The notes beneath the pieces were generated by a model. The model ran no database searches, was not told where the DNA came from, and saw only the letters and a list, made by a program, of their open reading frames with translations. The position numbers and the translations under genes were made by a program. A stretch of DNA of 8,234 nt, from assembly GCA_003648125.1 (NCBI GenBank), contig QMOE01000077.1:1-8234 (forward strand), in the 5' to 3' direction. This document shows, piece by piece, positions 1 to 6,345 of the stretch. The stretch is from Chloroflexota bacterium (lineage in GTDB: Bacteria > Chloroflexota > Anaerolineae > B4-G1). How positions within the stretch are numbered: the stretch's first letter is position 1; each line of letters begins with the position of its first letter.

Positions 1-302
1 AAGCAGCCGCCGCTTACGACCAGGCGCTCCGGCTGGGGCTGCACTACCGCATGCTGTGGTACCAGTTCGGCCCATACGAGAGTTACTATGCCGTGGGCCG
101 CTACGACGACGTCACTGCCCTGGCCGAGGCGACGCTGGCGACCACGAACAACCTGGAAGAATCCTACTACTGGCGCGGGAAAGCGCGGCTGGCGCAAGGG
201 AACGACGACGGAGCACGGGCCGATTTCGAGGCCGCGCTGCGCTATCACGAGAACTGGCCGCCGGCAGCGGTCGCACTGGCGGAGATGGAGATCGTCAACT
301 GA
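1..302 (+). CDS. C-terminal fragment of a TPR-containing protein (5' end outside window)
   Basis: This reading frame is open from the left edge (codons from position 3) and ends at the TGA at 300-302, so only about 99 C-terminal residues are visible. The visible part holds two helical-hairpin repeats of TPR type: a first unit around YESYYAVGRYDDVTALAEAT, and a second around YYWRGKARLAQGNDDGARAD followed by FEAALRYHENWPPAAVAL, which is a textbook TPR pattern (W/Y, G, Y/L, A, F, A, P). TPRs mediate protein-protein contacts. The LWYQFGPYE stretch followed by these repeats resembles, from memory, the tail of Anaerolineae proteins that carry a C39-like peptidase domain before TPRs. That identity is inference, because the N-terminal part is missing. 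The stop overlaps the ATG of the next gene by one base (TGATG), so the two are probably translationally coupled and act in the same process. Confidence 0.8.
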   Translation, partial: AAAAYDQALRLGLHYRMLWYQFGPYESYYAVGRYDDVTALAEATLATTNNLEESYYWRGKARLAQGNDDGARADFEAALRYHENWPPAAVALAEMEIVN

Positions 303-1954
303 TGTCCAAACGCATCCTCAAACTGACCCCTCTGGACTTGCCACTGCTGCTCTTTTTGCTCAGCGCCGTTCTCGGCCTGTGGCCGGCCTACGACCGCGCT
401 CTGTGTTGGAACACGCTGATCGCGCTGGGCGCCGGCTTCCTGCTATATATTTTGATCTCTCGGCTGGCCGTATCCCGTCGCTGGTGGCACGCCATCGCGG
501 CAATCATCGTTTTTGCGAGCGTGCTCCTGTCGCTGTACTTTGTCACCCAGTACGCCCATCTTGGATACCCGGAAAAAGTAGGAGTAATCAGCCGATTGGG
601 TGTGCTCATTAGCAAGATCGCCCCATCGGTTGCTGACTGGGCACCCAAGGCCAATGGCGTGGCGACCTTTCTAGAAGGCGGGTTTTTCCTCGCCGTTGCA
701 CTGGTGTTGACGGAGAAGCGGATAGGATGGCGCATTGGCGGGGGCATCGGGGCGGGCCTGATAGCGCTGGCGCTGCTGATGAGCGCGTCGCGGGGGGCGT
801 GGCTGGCCGTGGCAGTGACGGCGGTGATATGGGCGGCCATCCATTGGCGACTGGCGCGCGCGGTCGCCATCGCCGGTGGGATTCTGGCGCTGGGACTGGT
901 GGTCTATGTGATCGTACGGGGCGACGTCACGGCGCTGGGCGATATACCAATCATCAAACAAACCCTGGCTCCCATGTTTATCCGCCCCGACCGCCTCGCG
1001 GTGTATCGGGGCAGCGTCTACCTGATTCAAGACTTTCCGCTGACCGGGATCGGGTTGGGGGGGCAGTTTGCGATGGTGTATGCCAAATACGCGCTGCTCA
1101 TACAACACGCTTTCCTCTACTACTCGCACAATCTCTACCTGGAGGCCTGGTTGGAGCAAGGACTGCCCGGCATCACCGCGCTGCTGTGGCTGATGGCAGC
1201 ACTCTACCAGGCAGCTCGGACTCGCGCCAGGCCCGGCGCCGACCTCTTGTATCAATCCACATGGCTGGGCCTCACAGCCACTTTCCTGCACGGGATCACT
1301 GACGCCCGCCAGTATGTAGACCTGTGGTGCTGGTTCCCGTTCTTTGGGCTGCTCGGCCTGGACGCGGCCATCCTCCTGCGCCGGTCACCCCCAGGGCGGC
1401 GCTGGACGTTCCCCGCCGGGGTAGTAGGGGTCTTTCTCGCCGCCGTTCTGGTCAGCCTTCATCCTCTGCCAGCCACGTGGCACGCCGACCTGGGCTGCGT
1501 GTTGCAAGCCCGTGGCGACCTCCCTGAATCTCTGGATGACGGGCAGCGGGCCGCCCTGCGGCAGCAAGCAGCCAACCAATACCGGCGAGCCATTCAAATC
1601 GCCCCACACGACCGCACCGCCCAACAACGATTGGGGCTGGTACTGATGGAAGAGGCCCGGTTCCAGGATGCAGTCGGGCATCTGCAAGTAGCATGGCAGG
1701 CGGACCCAAAAAACAGCACCACGCGCAAAGCATTGGGATTGGCCTACGTGTGGGTGGGCGAACTGGAGAAAGCGCGCCCCCTGCTCCAAGACGTCCCTGA
1801 CATCGTCTACGAACTCGATATCTGGGGCTGGTGGCGGGCCACGCAGGGACAAATGGAGCAATCGCTCAACGCCTACCGCATGTCCTTGCTGCTGGATCCG
1901 AATCAGCCTCAGGTGCGCGAAAAGCTCGAACAACTCGAATCAGCCGGCGATTGA
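302..1954 (+). CDS. O-antigen ligase/polymerase-like (Wzy_C) membrane protein with C-terminal TPR domain
   Basis: A 550-residue polytopic inner-membrane protein of the O-antigen ligase/polymerase superfamily, which joins or polymerises lipid-linked glycans on the outer face of the membrane. Hydrophobic helices lie near residues 12-29, 37-55, 62-82, 121-137, 147-161, 166-181, 187-205, 287-303, 341-358 and 369-386. Family hallmarks are SRGAW (163-167) at a helix start and the long outer loop ending in HNLYLEAWLEQGLPG (276-290), the Wzy_C signature. From about 395 to 545 the protein becomes soluble and TPR-like: AANQYRRAIQIAPHDRTAQQ, then FQDAVGHLQVAWQADP, then a third unit ending LLLDPNQP. The start is the ATG overlapping the previous stop, with GGAG at 287-290 as ribosome site. 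The frame stays open upstream to 56, but that part is Arg-rich and overlaps the TPR gene. The acceptor and sugar cannot be told from sequence. Confidence 0.85.
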   Translation: MSKRILKLTPLDLPLLLFLLSAVLGLWPAYDRALCWNTLIALGAGFLLYILISRLAVSRRWWHAIAAIIVFASVLLSLYFVTQYAHLGYPEKVGVISRLGVLISKIAPSVADWAPKANGVATFLEGGFFLAVALVLTEKRIGWRIGGGIGAGLIALALLMSASRGAWLAVAVTAVIWAAIHWRLARAVAIAGGILALGLVVYVIVRGDVTALGDIPIIKQTLAPMFIRPDRLAVYRGSVYLIQDFPLTGIGLGGQFAMVYAKYALLIQHAFLYYSHNLYLEAWLEQGLPGITALLWLMAALYQAARTRARPGADLLYQSTWLGLTATFLHGITDARQYVDLWCWFPFFGLLGLDAAILLRRSPPGRRWTFPAGVVGVFLAAVLVSLHPLPATWHADLGCVLQARGDLPESLDDGQRAALRQQAANQYRRAIQIAPHDRTAQQRLGLVLMEEARFQDAVGHLQVAWQADPKNSTTRKALGLAYVWVGELEKARPLLQDVPDIVYELDIWGWWRATQGQMEQSLNAYRMSLLLDPNQPQVREKLEQLESAGD

Positions 1955-1966
1955 CAGAACGGCTTC

Positions 1967-1995
1967 TTGCACGGATGACGGGGGCGTGTTACAAT
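1967..1995 (+). promoter_or_regulatory. Extended -10 promoter for the radical SAM gene
   Basis: TTGCAC (1967-1972), a 17-base spacer, then TACAAT (1990-1995), preceded by TG at 1987-1988 (TGTTACAAT). The predicted transcription start is near 2002, leaving a leader of about 30 nt with GGAGG at 2020-2024, eight bases before the ATG. It lies just after the stop of the Wzy-like gene. Inferred from motif match only. Confidence 0.6.
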
Positions 1996-2032
1996 CCGGC
2001 CCGTTCTGCTAACTCATCTGGAGGCCAAATCT

Positions 2033-3781
2033 ATGCCATCTGCCGATTTGATTTTCCTGCACGCGCCCACCGTCTACGACTTTCGTCAGCGGGCCACCCT
2101 GTGGGGCCCCACCAGCGACCTGGTTCCCTCCGAGCCTATCTTTGACATGTACCCCATCGGCTTCTCCACCATGGCCGCTTACCTGGAGCAGGCCGGGTTC
2201 CGCACCCGCATCGCCAACCTGGCCGCCCGCATGGTGCGCTCCCCCCGCTTTGACGCCGAACGGCTCATCGCCCGGCTCAAGGGGCGCGCCTTTGGGATAG
2301 ACCTCCACTGGCTGCCCCACGCCCACGGCGCGTTAGAGATCGCCGCACTGGTCAAGCGTCACCACCCCGAGACCCCCGTCATCTTTGGCGGGTTCTCCGC
2401 CTCCTACTTTCACCAGGAGCTGATCCGCTATCCCCAGGTGGACCATGTCCTGCGCGGCGATTCGACCGAGGAGCCGCTGCGCCAGTTGATGGAGTGCATC
2501 GTCGCCGGCGATGGCGACCTGGCTCAAATCCCCAACCTCACCTGGCAGGACGAGGCCGGCGAGGTCCACGTCAACCCGCAGACCTACATCCCCGCTGACC
2601 TGGATCACCTGGAGATGAACTATCGCCAGATGGTGCGCTCGGTGGTGCGGGATCGGGATTTCTTGAACTATGTCCCTTTCAACCACTGGATTGATTACCC
2701 GGCCATGGCCGTGCTCACCGTGCGCGGCTGCAAGCACAACTGCTCCTACTGCGGCGGCTCGGCTTCCGCCTCACGTCTCATCAGCGGGCGCACCAAACCG
2801 GCCTTTCGCTCGCCCGAAAAGCTGGCGGACGATATGCGCGCCATGTACCAGGTCAGCCGCGGGCCGGCCTTTCTCCTGGGCGACATCCGCCAGGCCGGGA
2901 TGGATTATGCCCGCCGTTTCCTGCGCGCCGTCAAGGGCTACCCGGGCCAGGGTATGTTAGAGATATTTCAGCCGCTGGATCGAGCGTTTGCGGAGAAATT
3001 GGCCGACGCGCTGCCTAACTTTGTCATCGAGTTCTCCCCCGAGTCGCACGACCCGGCCGTGCGGCGGGCGCTCAATATGAACTTTGACAACGCTGCGATT
3101 GAGGAGACTATCGCCGCCTGTCTGGACGTCGGCTGTCGCCGCTTTGACCTGTTCTTTATGGTCGGCCTGCCCCAGCAGACGGCCCAGTCGGTGCTGGAAG
3201 GAGTGGACTATTTCGAGCACCTGCTGGCACGCTTCGACGACGGTCGCCTGATGCCCTTTATCGGGCCGCTGGCGCCGTTCGTGGATCCGGGCAGCCTGTT
3301 CTACGAACAGTCCGAAAAGTACGGCTATCGCATCTCTTGCCGCACGCTGGAGGAACACCGCCGGGCATTGCTGGCCCCCACCTGGAAGCACATCCTGAAT
3401 TACGAAACGCGCTGGATGAGCCGCGACGAGATGGCGCAGGTGACATACGAGGCCGGGCGGCGGCTCAACGCGCTCAAAGCCCGGTTCGGGCTGATCAGCC
3501 AAGAGGTCGCCGCCGAGACCGAGGAGCGCATCGCCCGCGCCACCTCTTTGATGGCCCAGATTGACGACCTGATCGAACGCTGCACGCCGGAAGAACTGGA
3601 GCGCGAGCTTTTGGCGTTGAAACCACAGATTGACCGCGCCAACACGTCCACCGTGTGCGAGAAAGAGGAGCTAGACCTCCCGTTTGGCGTCACCGCTTTC
3701 AACCTGCCGCAACTGGTCAAGATGGGCGCGAGTGTCGTCTGGGAGCAATTGTTCGGAGGCGGCCGCCAGACGCGACCTTGA
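2033..3781 (+). CDS. B12-binding domain/radical SAM domain protein (Ta0216-like)
   Basis: A 582-residue probable cobalamin-dependent radical SAM enzyme of unknown substrate. Residues 1-150 have a Rossmann-like B12-binding layout: an N-terminal strand (ADLIFLHAPTVYDF), PIGFSTMAAYLEQAGF (41-56), the stretch FGIDLHWLPHAHGALEI (87-103) and VIFGGFSAS (116-124). The radical SAM core starts near 225 with RGCKHNCSYCGGS. Cys233, Cys237 and Cys240 form the CX3CX2C that binds the 4Fe-4S cluster for SAM cleavage. Later strands carry VIEFSPESHD (about 311-320) and FDLFFMVGLPQQT (about 351-363). The C-terminal 150 residues are helical and charged, without a domain I can name. The layout matches the archaeal/bacterial Ta0216-type family, which has no established reaction to my knowledge. 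The start is set by GGAGG eight bases upstream. It looks monocistronic, since a promoter starts just after its stop codon. Confidence 0.85.
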   Translation: MPSADLIFLHAPTVYDFRQRATLWGPTSDLVPSEPIFDMYPIGFSTMAAYLEQAGFRTRIANLAARMVRSPRFDAERLIARLKGRAFGIDLHWLPHAHGALEIAALVKRHHPETPVIFGGFSASYFHQELIRYPQVDHVLRGDSTEEPLRQLMECIVAGDGDLAQIPNLTWQDEAGEVHVNPQTYIPADLDHLEMNYRQMVRSVVRDRDFLNYVPFNHWIDYPAMAVLTVRGCKHNCSYCGGSASASRLISGRTKPAFRSPEKLADDMRAMYQVSRGPAFLLGDIRQAGMDYARRFLRAVKGYPGQGMLEIFQPLDRAFAEKLADALPNFVIEFSPESHDPAVRRALNMNFDNAAIEETIAACLDVGCRRFDLFFMVGLPQQTAQSVLEGVDYFEHLLARFDDGRLMPFIGPLAPFVDPGSLFYEQSEKYGYRISCRTLEEHRRALLAPTWKHILNYETRWMSRDEMAQVTYEAGRRLNALKARFGLISQEVAAETEERIARATSLMAQIDDLIERCTPEELERELLALKPQIDRANTSTVCEKEELDLPFGVTAFNLPQLVKMGASVVWEQLFGGGRQTRP

Positions 3782-3782
3782 T

Positions 3783-3811
3783 TTGGCACTGTCCGCAAAA
3801 TCTGATACAAT
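3783..3811 (+). promoter_or_regulatory. Near-consensus extended -10 promoter for the c-di-AMP receptor/cell-wall operon
   Basis: TTGGCA (3783-3788), a 17-base spacer, and TACAAT (3806-3811) with TG at 3803-3804 (TGATACAAT). The predicted start is near 3818, giving a very short leader of about 11 nt with TGGAGG at 3819-3824 close to the ATG at 3829. It begins two bases after the radical SAM stop codon, so the downstream block can be transcribed independently. It is the best promoter match in the window. Confidence 0.7.
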
Positions 3812-3828
3812 GAAAGAGTGGAGGGAAT

Positions 3829-4173
3829 ATGTCACCACCTAACATTGTCAATCAACTAGCCATCGTCACCGTCTCCGGCGCTCAGGCCGGCGCGCTCACG
3901 GACAGGCTGACCGGCGACGGGTTTTACTTTACCCGGCTGGATTCCAGCGGCGGCATTCTGTACGAAAGCACGCTCTCGCTGCTCGTCGGCCTCGACCGGG
4001 CACGGCGGCCGCGCCTGCTCGAACACATCCGCGAGTGCTGCCGCACCCGCAGGCAGTTTATTCCCGCCCACGCCGAGGCCCCCATGCTCGAAGTCCAGCC
4101 CACGATGATCGAGGTAGAAACGGGGGGCGCTACCGTCTATGTGCTTGACATTGAGCGTTTTGAGCAATTATGA
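3829..4173 (+). CDS. Cyclic-di-AMP receptor family protein (PII-like, PF06153), divergent paralogue
   Basis: A 114-residue small cytosolic protein with the ferredoxin-like fold pattern of PstA/DarA c-di-AMP receptors: LAIVTVSGAQAGALTDRL (strand and helix), FYFTRLDSSGGILYES (first loop), LSLLVGLDRARRPRLLEHI (strand and helix), then a second loop and the terminal strand GATVYVLDIERFEQL. The C-terminal part (IEVETGGATVYVLD) closely resembles the family. The nucleotide-contact stretch does not: where DarA/PstA proteins have TGGFLRxGN, this has SGGILYEST, so the Phe and Asn that help hold c-di-AMP in known structures are replaced by Ile and Thr. It may bind a different ligand or none, or act only as a partner subunit. 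TGGAGG at 3819-3824 serves as ribosome site with short spacing. The second paralogue follows 14 bp downstream. Family assignment is firm; ligand is uncertain. Confidence 0.82.
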   Translation: MSPPNIVNQLAIVTVSGAQAGALTDRLTGDGFYFTRLDSSGGILYESTLSLLVGLDRARRPRLLEHIRECCRTRRQFIPAHAEAPMLEVQPTMIEVETGGATVYVLDIERFEQL

Positions 4174-4187
4174 AGCGAGGCCACTAA

Positions 4188-4460
4188 ATGGAAACAGCAA
4201 AATTGGTCATTGCTATCGTCCGTGACACGGACGCCGGACGGGTGATCGAACGACTGGTGGCCCACGACCACCGCGTAACTCGCGTTGCCAGCACCGGCGG
4301 TTTTTTGCGGCGGGGCAACGTCACGCTCCTCATCGGCGTGGAAGAGCAACACGTCCAGCCTGTCATTGACATCCTCGAAGAGACGTGTTCCCCTCCCGAT
4401 CCCGAACAGCACCGGGCCACCATCTTTGTCGTAGATGCCTCCCACTTTGAACAAGTCTAG
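4188..4460 (+). CDS. Cyclic-di-AMP receptor family protein (DarA/PstA-like), compact form
   Basis: A 90-residue protein clearly of the DarA/PstA c-di-AMP receptor family. KLVIAIVRDTDAGRVIERL (strand and helix) leads to HRVTRVASTGGFLRRGNVTL, with the conserved TGGFLRxGN motif that contacts c-di-AMP in solved structures. LIGVEEQHVQPVIDILEETC is the second strand and helix, and TIFVVDASHFEQV the terminal strand. Typical homologues are about 109 residues. The shortfall is in the second large loop, reduced here to about ten residues (SPPDPEQHRA) before the last strand. Members form trimers with ligand at subunit interfaces; no enzymatic activity is expected. Its neighbours are the divergent paralogue upstream and an amidase downstream, suggesting that it relays c-di-AMP level to wall metabolism. 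The ribosome site is weak (GAGG, 4177-4180), so translation may be coupled to the preceding gene. Confidence 0.88.
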   Translation: METAKLVIAIVRDTDAGRVIERLVAHDHRVTRVASTGGFLRRGNVTLLIGVEEQHVQPVIDILEETCSPPDPEQHRATIFVVDASHFEQV

Positions 4461-4472
4461 ACGTAACTGCAA

Positions 4473-4483
4473 GTGCCGGGCAC
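4473..4483. repeat. Short perfect palindrome in the receptor-amidase gap
   Basis: GTGCCGGGCAC reads as an inverted repeat (GTGC/GCAC stem around CGG). It is the only notable structure in the 54-bp gap between the second receptor gene and the amidase. It has no T-run after it, so it is not a standard terminator. It could be a short dispersed palindrome, an operator half-site pair, or chance. Confidence 0.35.
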
Positions 4484-4500
4484 CTGAGCAAGATAAAGGC

Positions 4501-4517
4501 AGAGGAAGAGTAATTTG
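4501..4517 (+). promoter_or_regulatory. Ribosome binding site favouring a TTG start for the amidase
   Basis: AGAGGA (4501-4506) lies eight bases before the TTG at 4515-4517 but 20 bases before the first in-frame ATG (4527). The spacing favours the TTG, which adds four residues (MTKQ) to the N-terminus. Confidence 0.6.
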
Positions 4518-5330
4518 ACCAAGCAAATGGGCGGTCGCACACCAGACGCCTATCAAGATTCTCCGGGCGCTGTCCCAATTGCCTTGCGGCTGATCGTCGT
4601 CGTTTGCTGCGTGGCTGCCGTGAGCGCGACGATCCACGAACTGCGAGAGCCAATCCCATCCAGCACCACTATGCCGGATACTGTGTCCTCACCTGTTCCA
4701 CCTGTTGCCTCACCCGCCCCCGCCGCTACTTTGCCTTCCGCCCCTCTTGTTGTTCCTTCCGTCGTTCCGTCTGTCGCCGCAACGACGCATATCGGCATCG
4801 TCGCCGGTCACTGGGGGAATGACACTGGCGCGGTGTGCCCCGATGGTTTGAGAGAGGTTGACATCAACCTGGACGTCGCCCAGCGGGTCGTCTATCTCCT
4901 GCAGGCTCTCGGCTACCAAACCGATCTGCTGGAGGAGATGGACTCGCGTCTGGAGGGATACCGGGTCGATGCACTCGTCTCCATCCACGCCGATTCCTGC
5001 ACCTCCTTTCCCGACGCCACGCCACCGGCCAGCGGGTTCAAGGTCGCCAGTGTCGAGGACAGCCTGGTGCCAGAGGCAGAGGATCGGCTGGTCGCTTGTC
5101 TGGCGCAGTGCTACGCCGCCCGCACTGGTATGTACTTTCACGCCAACAGCATCACATACGATATGACCCGCTATCACACATTTTACGAGATTAATGATCA
5201 GACACCGGCTGCTATCATTGAGACCGGCTTTATGTTAAACGATCGTCCCATGCTTACCCAACGGGCCGATTTGGTGGCTCAGGGCATCGCGGACGGGATC
5301 GTCTGCTTCATTGAGGGTGAGAACCAGTAG
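4515..5330 (+). CDS. Membrane-anchored N-acetylmuramoyl-L-alanine amidase (Amidase_3 type)
   Basis: A 271-residue zinc amidase that cuts the bond between N-acetylmuramic acid and L-alanine in peptidoglycan. A short cytoplasmic N-terminus precedes one hydrophobic helix (about 21-39, ALRLIVVVCCVAAVSATI), which is a signal anchor or uncleaved signal peptide. A Pro/Ala/Ser/Val-rich spacer (47-88) reaches into the wall. The catalytic domain fills 91-271. Expected metal and catalytic residues are all visible: His99 in IVAGHWGNDTGA, Glu114 in GLREVDINLDVA, His158 in SIHADS, and Glu236 in IIETGFMLND. The usual GHGG is GHWG here. There is no separate wall-binding domain such as SH3, LysM or SPOR. The TTG start is chosen from Shine-Dalgarno spacing. 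It sits between the c-di-AMP receptors and an L,D-transpeptidase in the same direction, pointing to coordinated wall remodelling. Confidence 0.88.
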   Translation: MTKQMGGRTPDAYQDSPGAVPIALRLIVVVCCVAAVSATIHELREPIPSSTTMPDTVSSPVPPVASPAPAATLPSAPLVVPSVVPSVAATTHIGIVAGHWGNDTGAVCPDGLREVDINLDVAQRVVYLLQALGYQTDLLEEMDSRLEGYRVDALVSIHADSCTSFPDATPPASGFKVASVEDSLVPEAEDRLVACLAQCYAARTGMYFHANSITYDMTRYHTFYEINDQTPAAIIETGFMLNDRPMLTQRADLVAQGIADGIVCFIEGENQ

Positions 5331-5337
5331 CCCACCC

Positions 5338-6333
5338 ATGAACTCGATGAAAGAGCGCATCGCCGCATTATTACGAGAGGGCCAGGCCGCCGCCCGCAAC
5401 GGGGAAAAGTCCAAAGCGCGGCGCAAGTTTCGGGCTGCGCTGGCGCTCGATTCCACCAGCACGATTGCCTTGCTGTGGTTAGCCTGGCTCAACAAAGACC
5501 CACGCGCCAGTCTGGCCTACATCACTCGCGTGCTGGCTCGTGATCCCAACAATCCTCGCGCCCACGCCGCGCTGCGCTGGGCGCGCCGCCGCATGCTCTC
5601 TACCCCTAGAGCACCATCTCCTCCGCCCGCCGCACCAGAGCCACATCGTTGGCCAGGCTACCTCGCCGTCGGCGTCATCCTGATCATTCTGACTGTTATC
5701 ATTGCCAGTGTTTTGATCTGGTCTCTGCCAATCAATACACCCGTGTTGGCCGCGCTTGCCCCTACCCTCTCCCCAACTGCCACTGCGACCATCGTCCCCA
5801 CGCCCACCGACATGCCCTCTCCCACATCTACTTTGACGCCCACCCCAACCCCCTCTCCCACTTCTTCTCCGACCAAGACGCCCTCTCCTACCCCTACCCT
5901 CACCCCCACCCCGAACATCCTCCCCACCGCCCCACCCCTTCCACCGCCCGCGCCGCTATCTCCCTCATCAGTTCACGGTAACGTGCGCTGGATAGACATA
6001 GACCTGACTCAGCAAAGACTCACTGCCTACGAGGGACAGACGCTGGTGCGTGCAGTCGCCGTCTCTACCGGCTTGCCGTACACCCCTACACCCATTGGAC
6101 AGTTCCGCATCTGGACCAAGCTGCGCTACGACGATATGAGTGGCCCCAGTTACTACTTACCCAACGTGCCATACGTGATGTACTTTTACAGGGGCTACGG
6201 CCTGCACGGCACCTACTGGCACAGCAATTTCGGCCATCCGATGAGCCACGGCTGCGTCAATCTGTTCACACCGGATGCAGAGTGGCTCTTTAACTGGGCT
6301 TCGATAGGGACACTGGTCAACATCCATTACTAG
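5338..6333 (+). CDS. L,D-transpeptidase (YkuD) with cytosolic TPR-like head, one TM helix and Pro/Thr-rich stalk
   Basis: A 331-residue enzyme expected to form or exchange peptidoglycan crosslinks through a cysteine acyl-enzyme. Residues 1-88 are helical and TPR-like (REGQAAARNGEKSKARRKFR, then LWLAWLNKDPRASLAYITRV) and very basic near 82-86. A transmembrane helix spans about 107-130. Residues 140-221 are a low-complexity stalk rich in Pro, Thr and Ser. The YkuD domain occupies about 225-331: DIDLTQQRLTAYEG, STGLPYTPTPIGQF, and the active-site region with His290 (LHGTYWH) and SHGCVNLF, giving His304 and nucleophile Cys306. The topology puts the catalytic domain outside and the TPR head inside. 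ATG 5338 is chosen, seven bases after the amidase stop. ATG 5347 and an overlapping TTG at 5311 are possible, since no good ribosome site decides. Tight spacing supports co-transcription with the amidase and mutM. Confidence 0.9.
   Translation: MNSMKERIAALLREGQAAARNGEKSKARRKFRAALALDSTSTIALLWLAWLNKDPRASLAYITRVLARDPNNPRAHAALRWARRRMLSTPRAPSPPPAAPEPHRWPGYLAVGVILIILTVIIASVLIWSLPINTPVLAALAPTLSPTATATIVPTPTDMPSPTSTLTPTPTPSPTSSPTKTPSPTPTLTPTPNILPTAPPLPPPAPLSPSSVHGNVRWIDIDLTQQRLTAYEGQTLVRAVAVSTGLPYTPTPIGQFRIWTKLRYDDMSGPSYYLPNVPYVMYFYRGYGLHGTYWHSNFGHPMSHGCVNLFTPDAEWLFNWASIGTLVNIHY
5760..5960 (+). repeat. Low-complexity, G-poor Pro/Thr-coding tract
   Basis: A C-rich stretch nearly free of G on the plus strand, built from imperfect ccc/acc/act/tct codon repeats that encode the L,D-transpeptidase stalk. 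Its strand asymmetry is unlike the neighbouring coding sequence. It is likely to vary in length between strains through slippage or recombination. Confidence 0.7.
5881..5912 (-). other. Putative G-quadruplex motif on the template strand
   Basis: The plus strand carries C-runs at 5881-5883, 5891-5894, 5897-5899, 5903-5907 and 5909-5912. On the minus strand these are five G-runs of three or more, and the last four are separated by loops of only 1, 3 and 2 bases. This fits the standard G3+N1-7 quadruplex pattern. It lies inside the stalk-coding part of the L,D-transpeptidase gene. It may simply be a by-product of Pro codon use. Confidence 0.55.
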
Positions 6334-6345
6334 AGGAACTGGGCT

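Noticed and set aside
56..301. N-terminal extension of the O-antigen ligase-like frame back to position 56
   Set aside because: The added residues are Arg/Gly-rich and unlike a membrane protein start. They overlap the clear TPR frame, and the ATG at 302 has the expected one-base overlap and a GGAG upstream.
671..1291. Long antisense frame opposite the O-antigen ligase-like gene
   Set aside because: It arises from GC-rich codon structure on the other strand, has no ribosome site, and its product is Gln/Arg/Pro-rich without domain features. The same applies to the antisense frames opposite the radical SAM, amidase and mutM genes.
1951..1956. Perfect TTGACA as a -35 box for the radical SAM gene
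   Set aside because: It is 33 bases from the TACAAT, too far for a sigma-70 promoter. TTGCAC at 1967-1972 has the right 17-base spacing.
2002..2032. Cobalamin riboswitch before the B12/radical SAM gene
   Set aside because: The predicted leader is only about 30 nt, far too short for that aptamer, and no B12-box is seen.
5311..5337. Upstream TTG start for the L,D-transpeptidase
   Set aside because: It would overlap the amidase end by 20 bases with no clear ribosome site. ATG 5338 is simpler, though this is not decisive.
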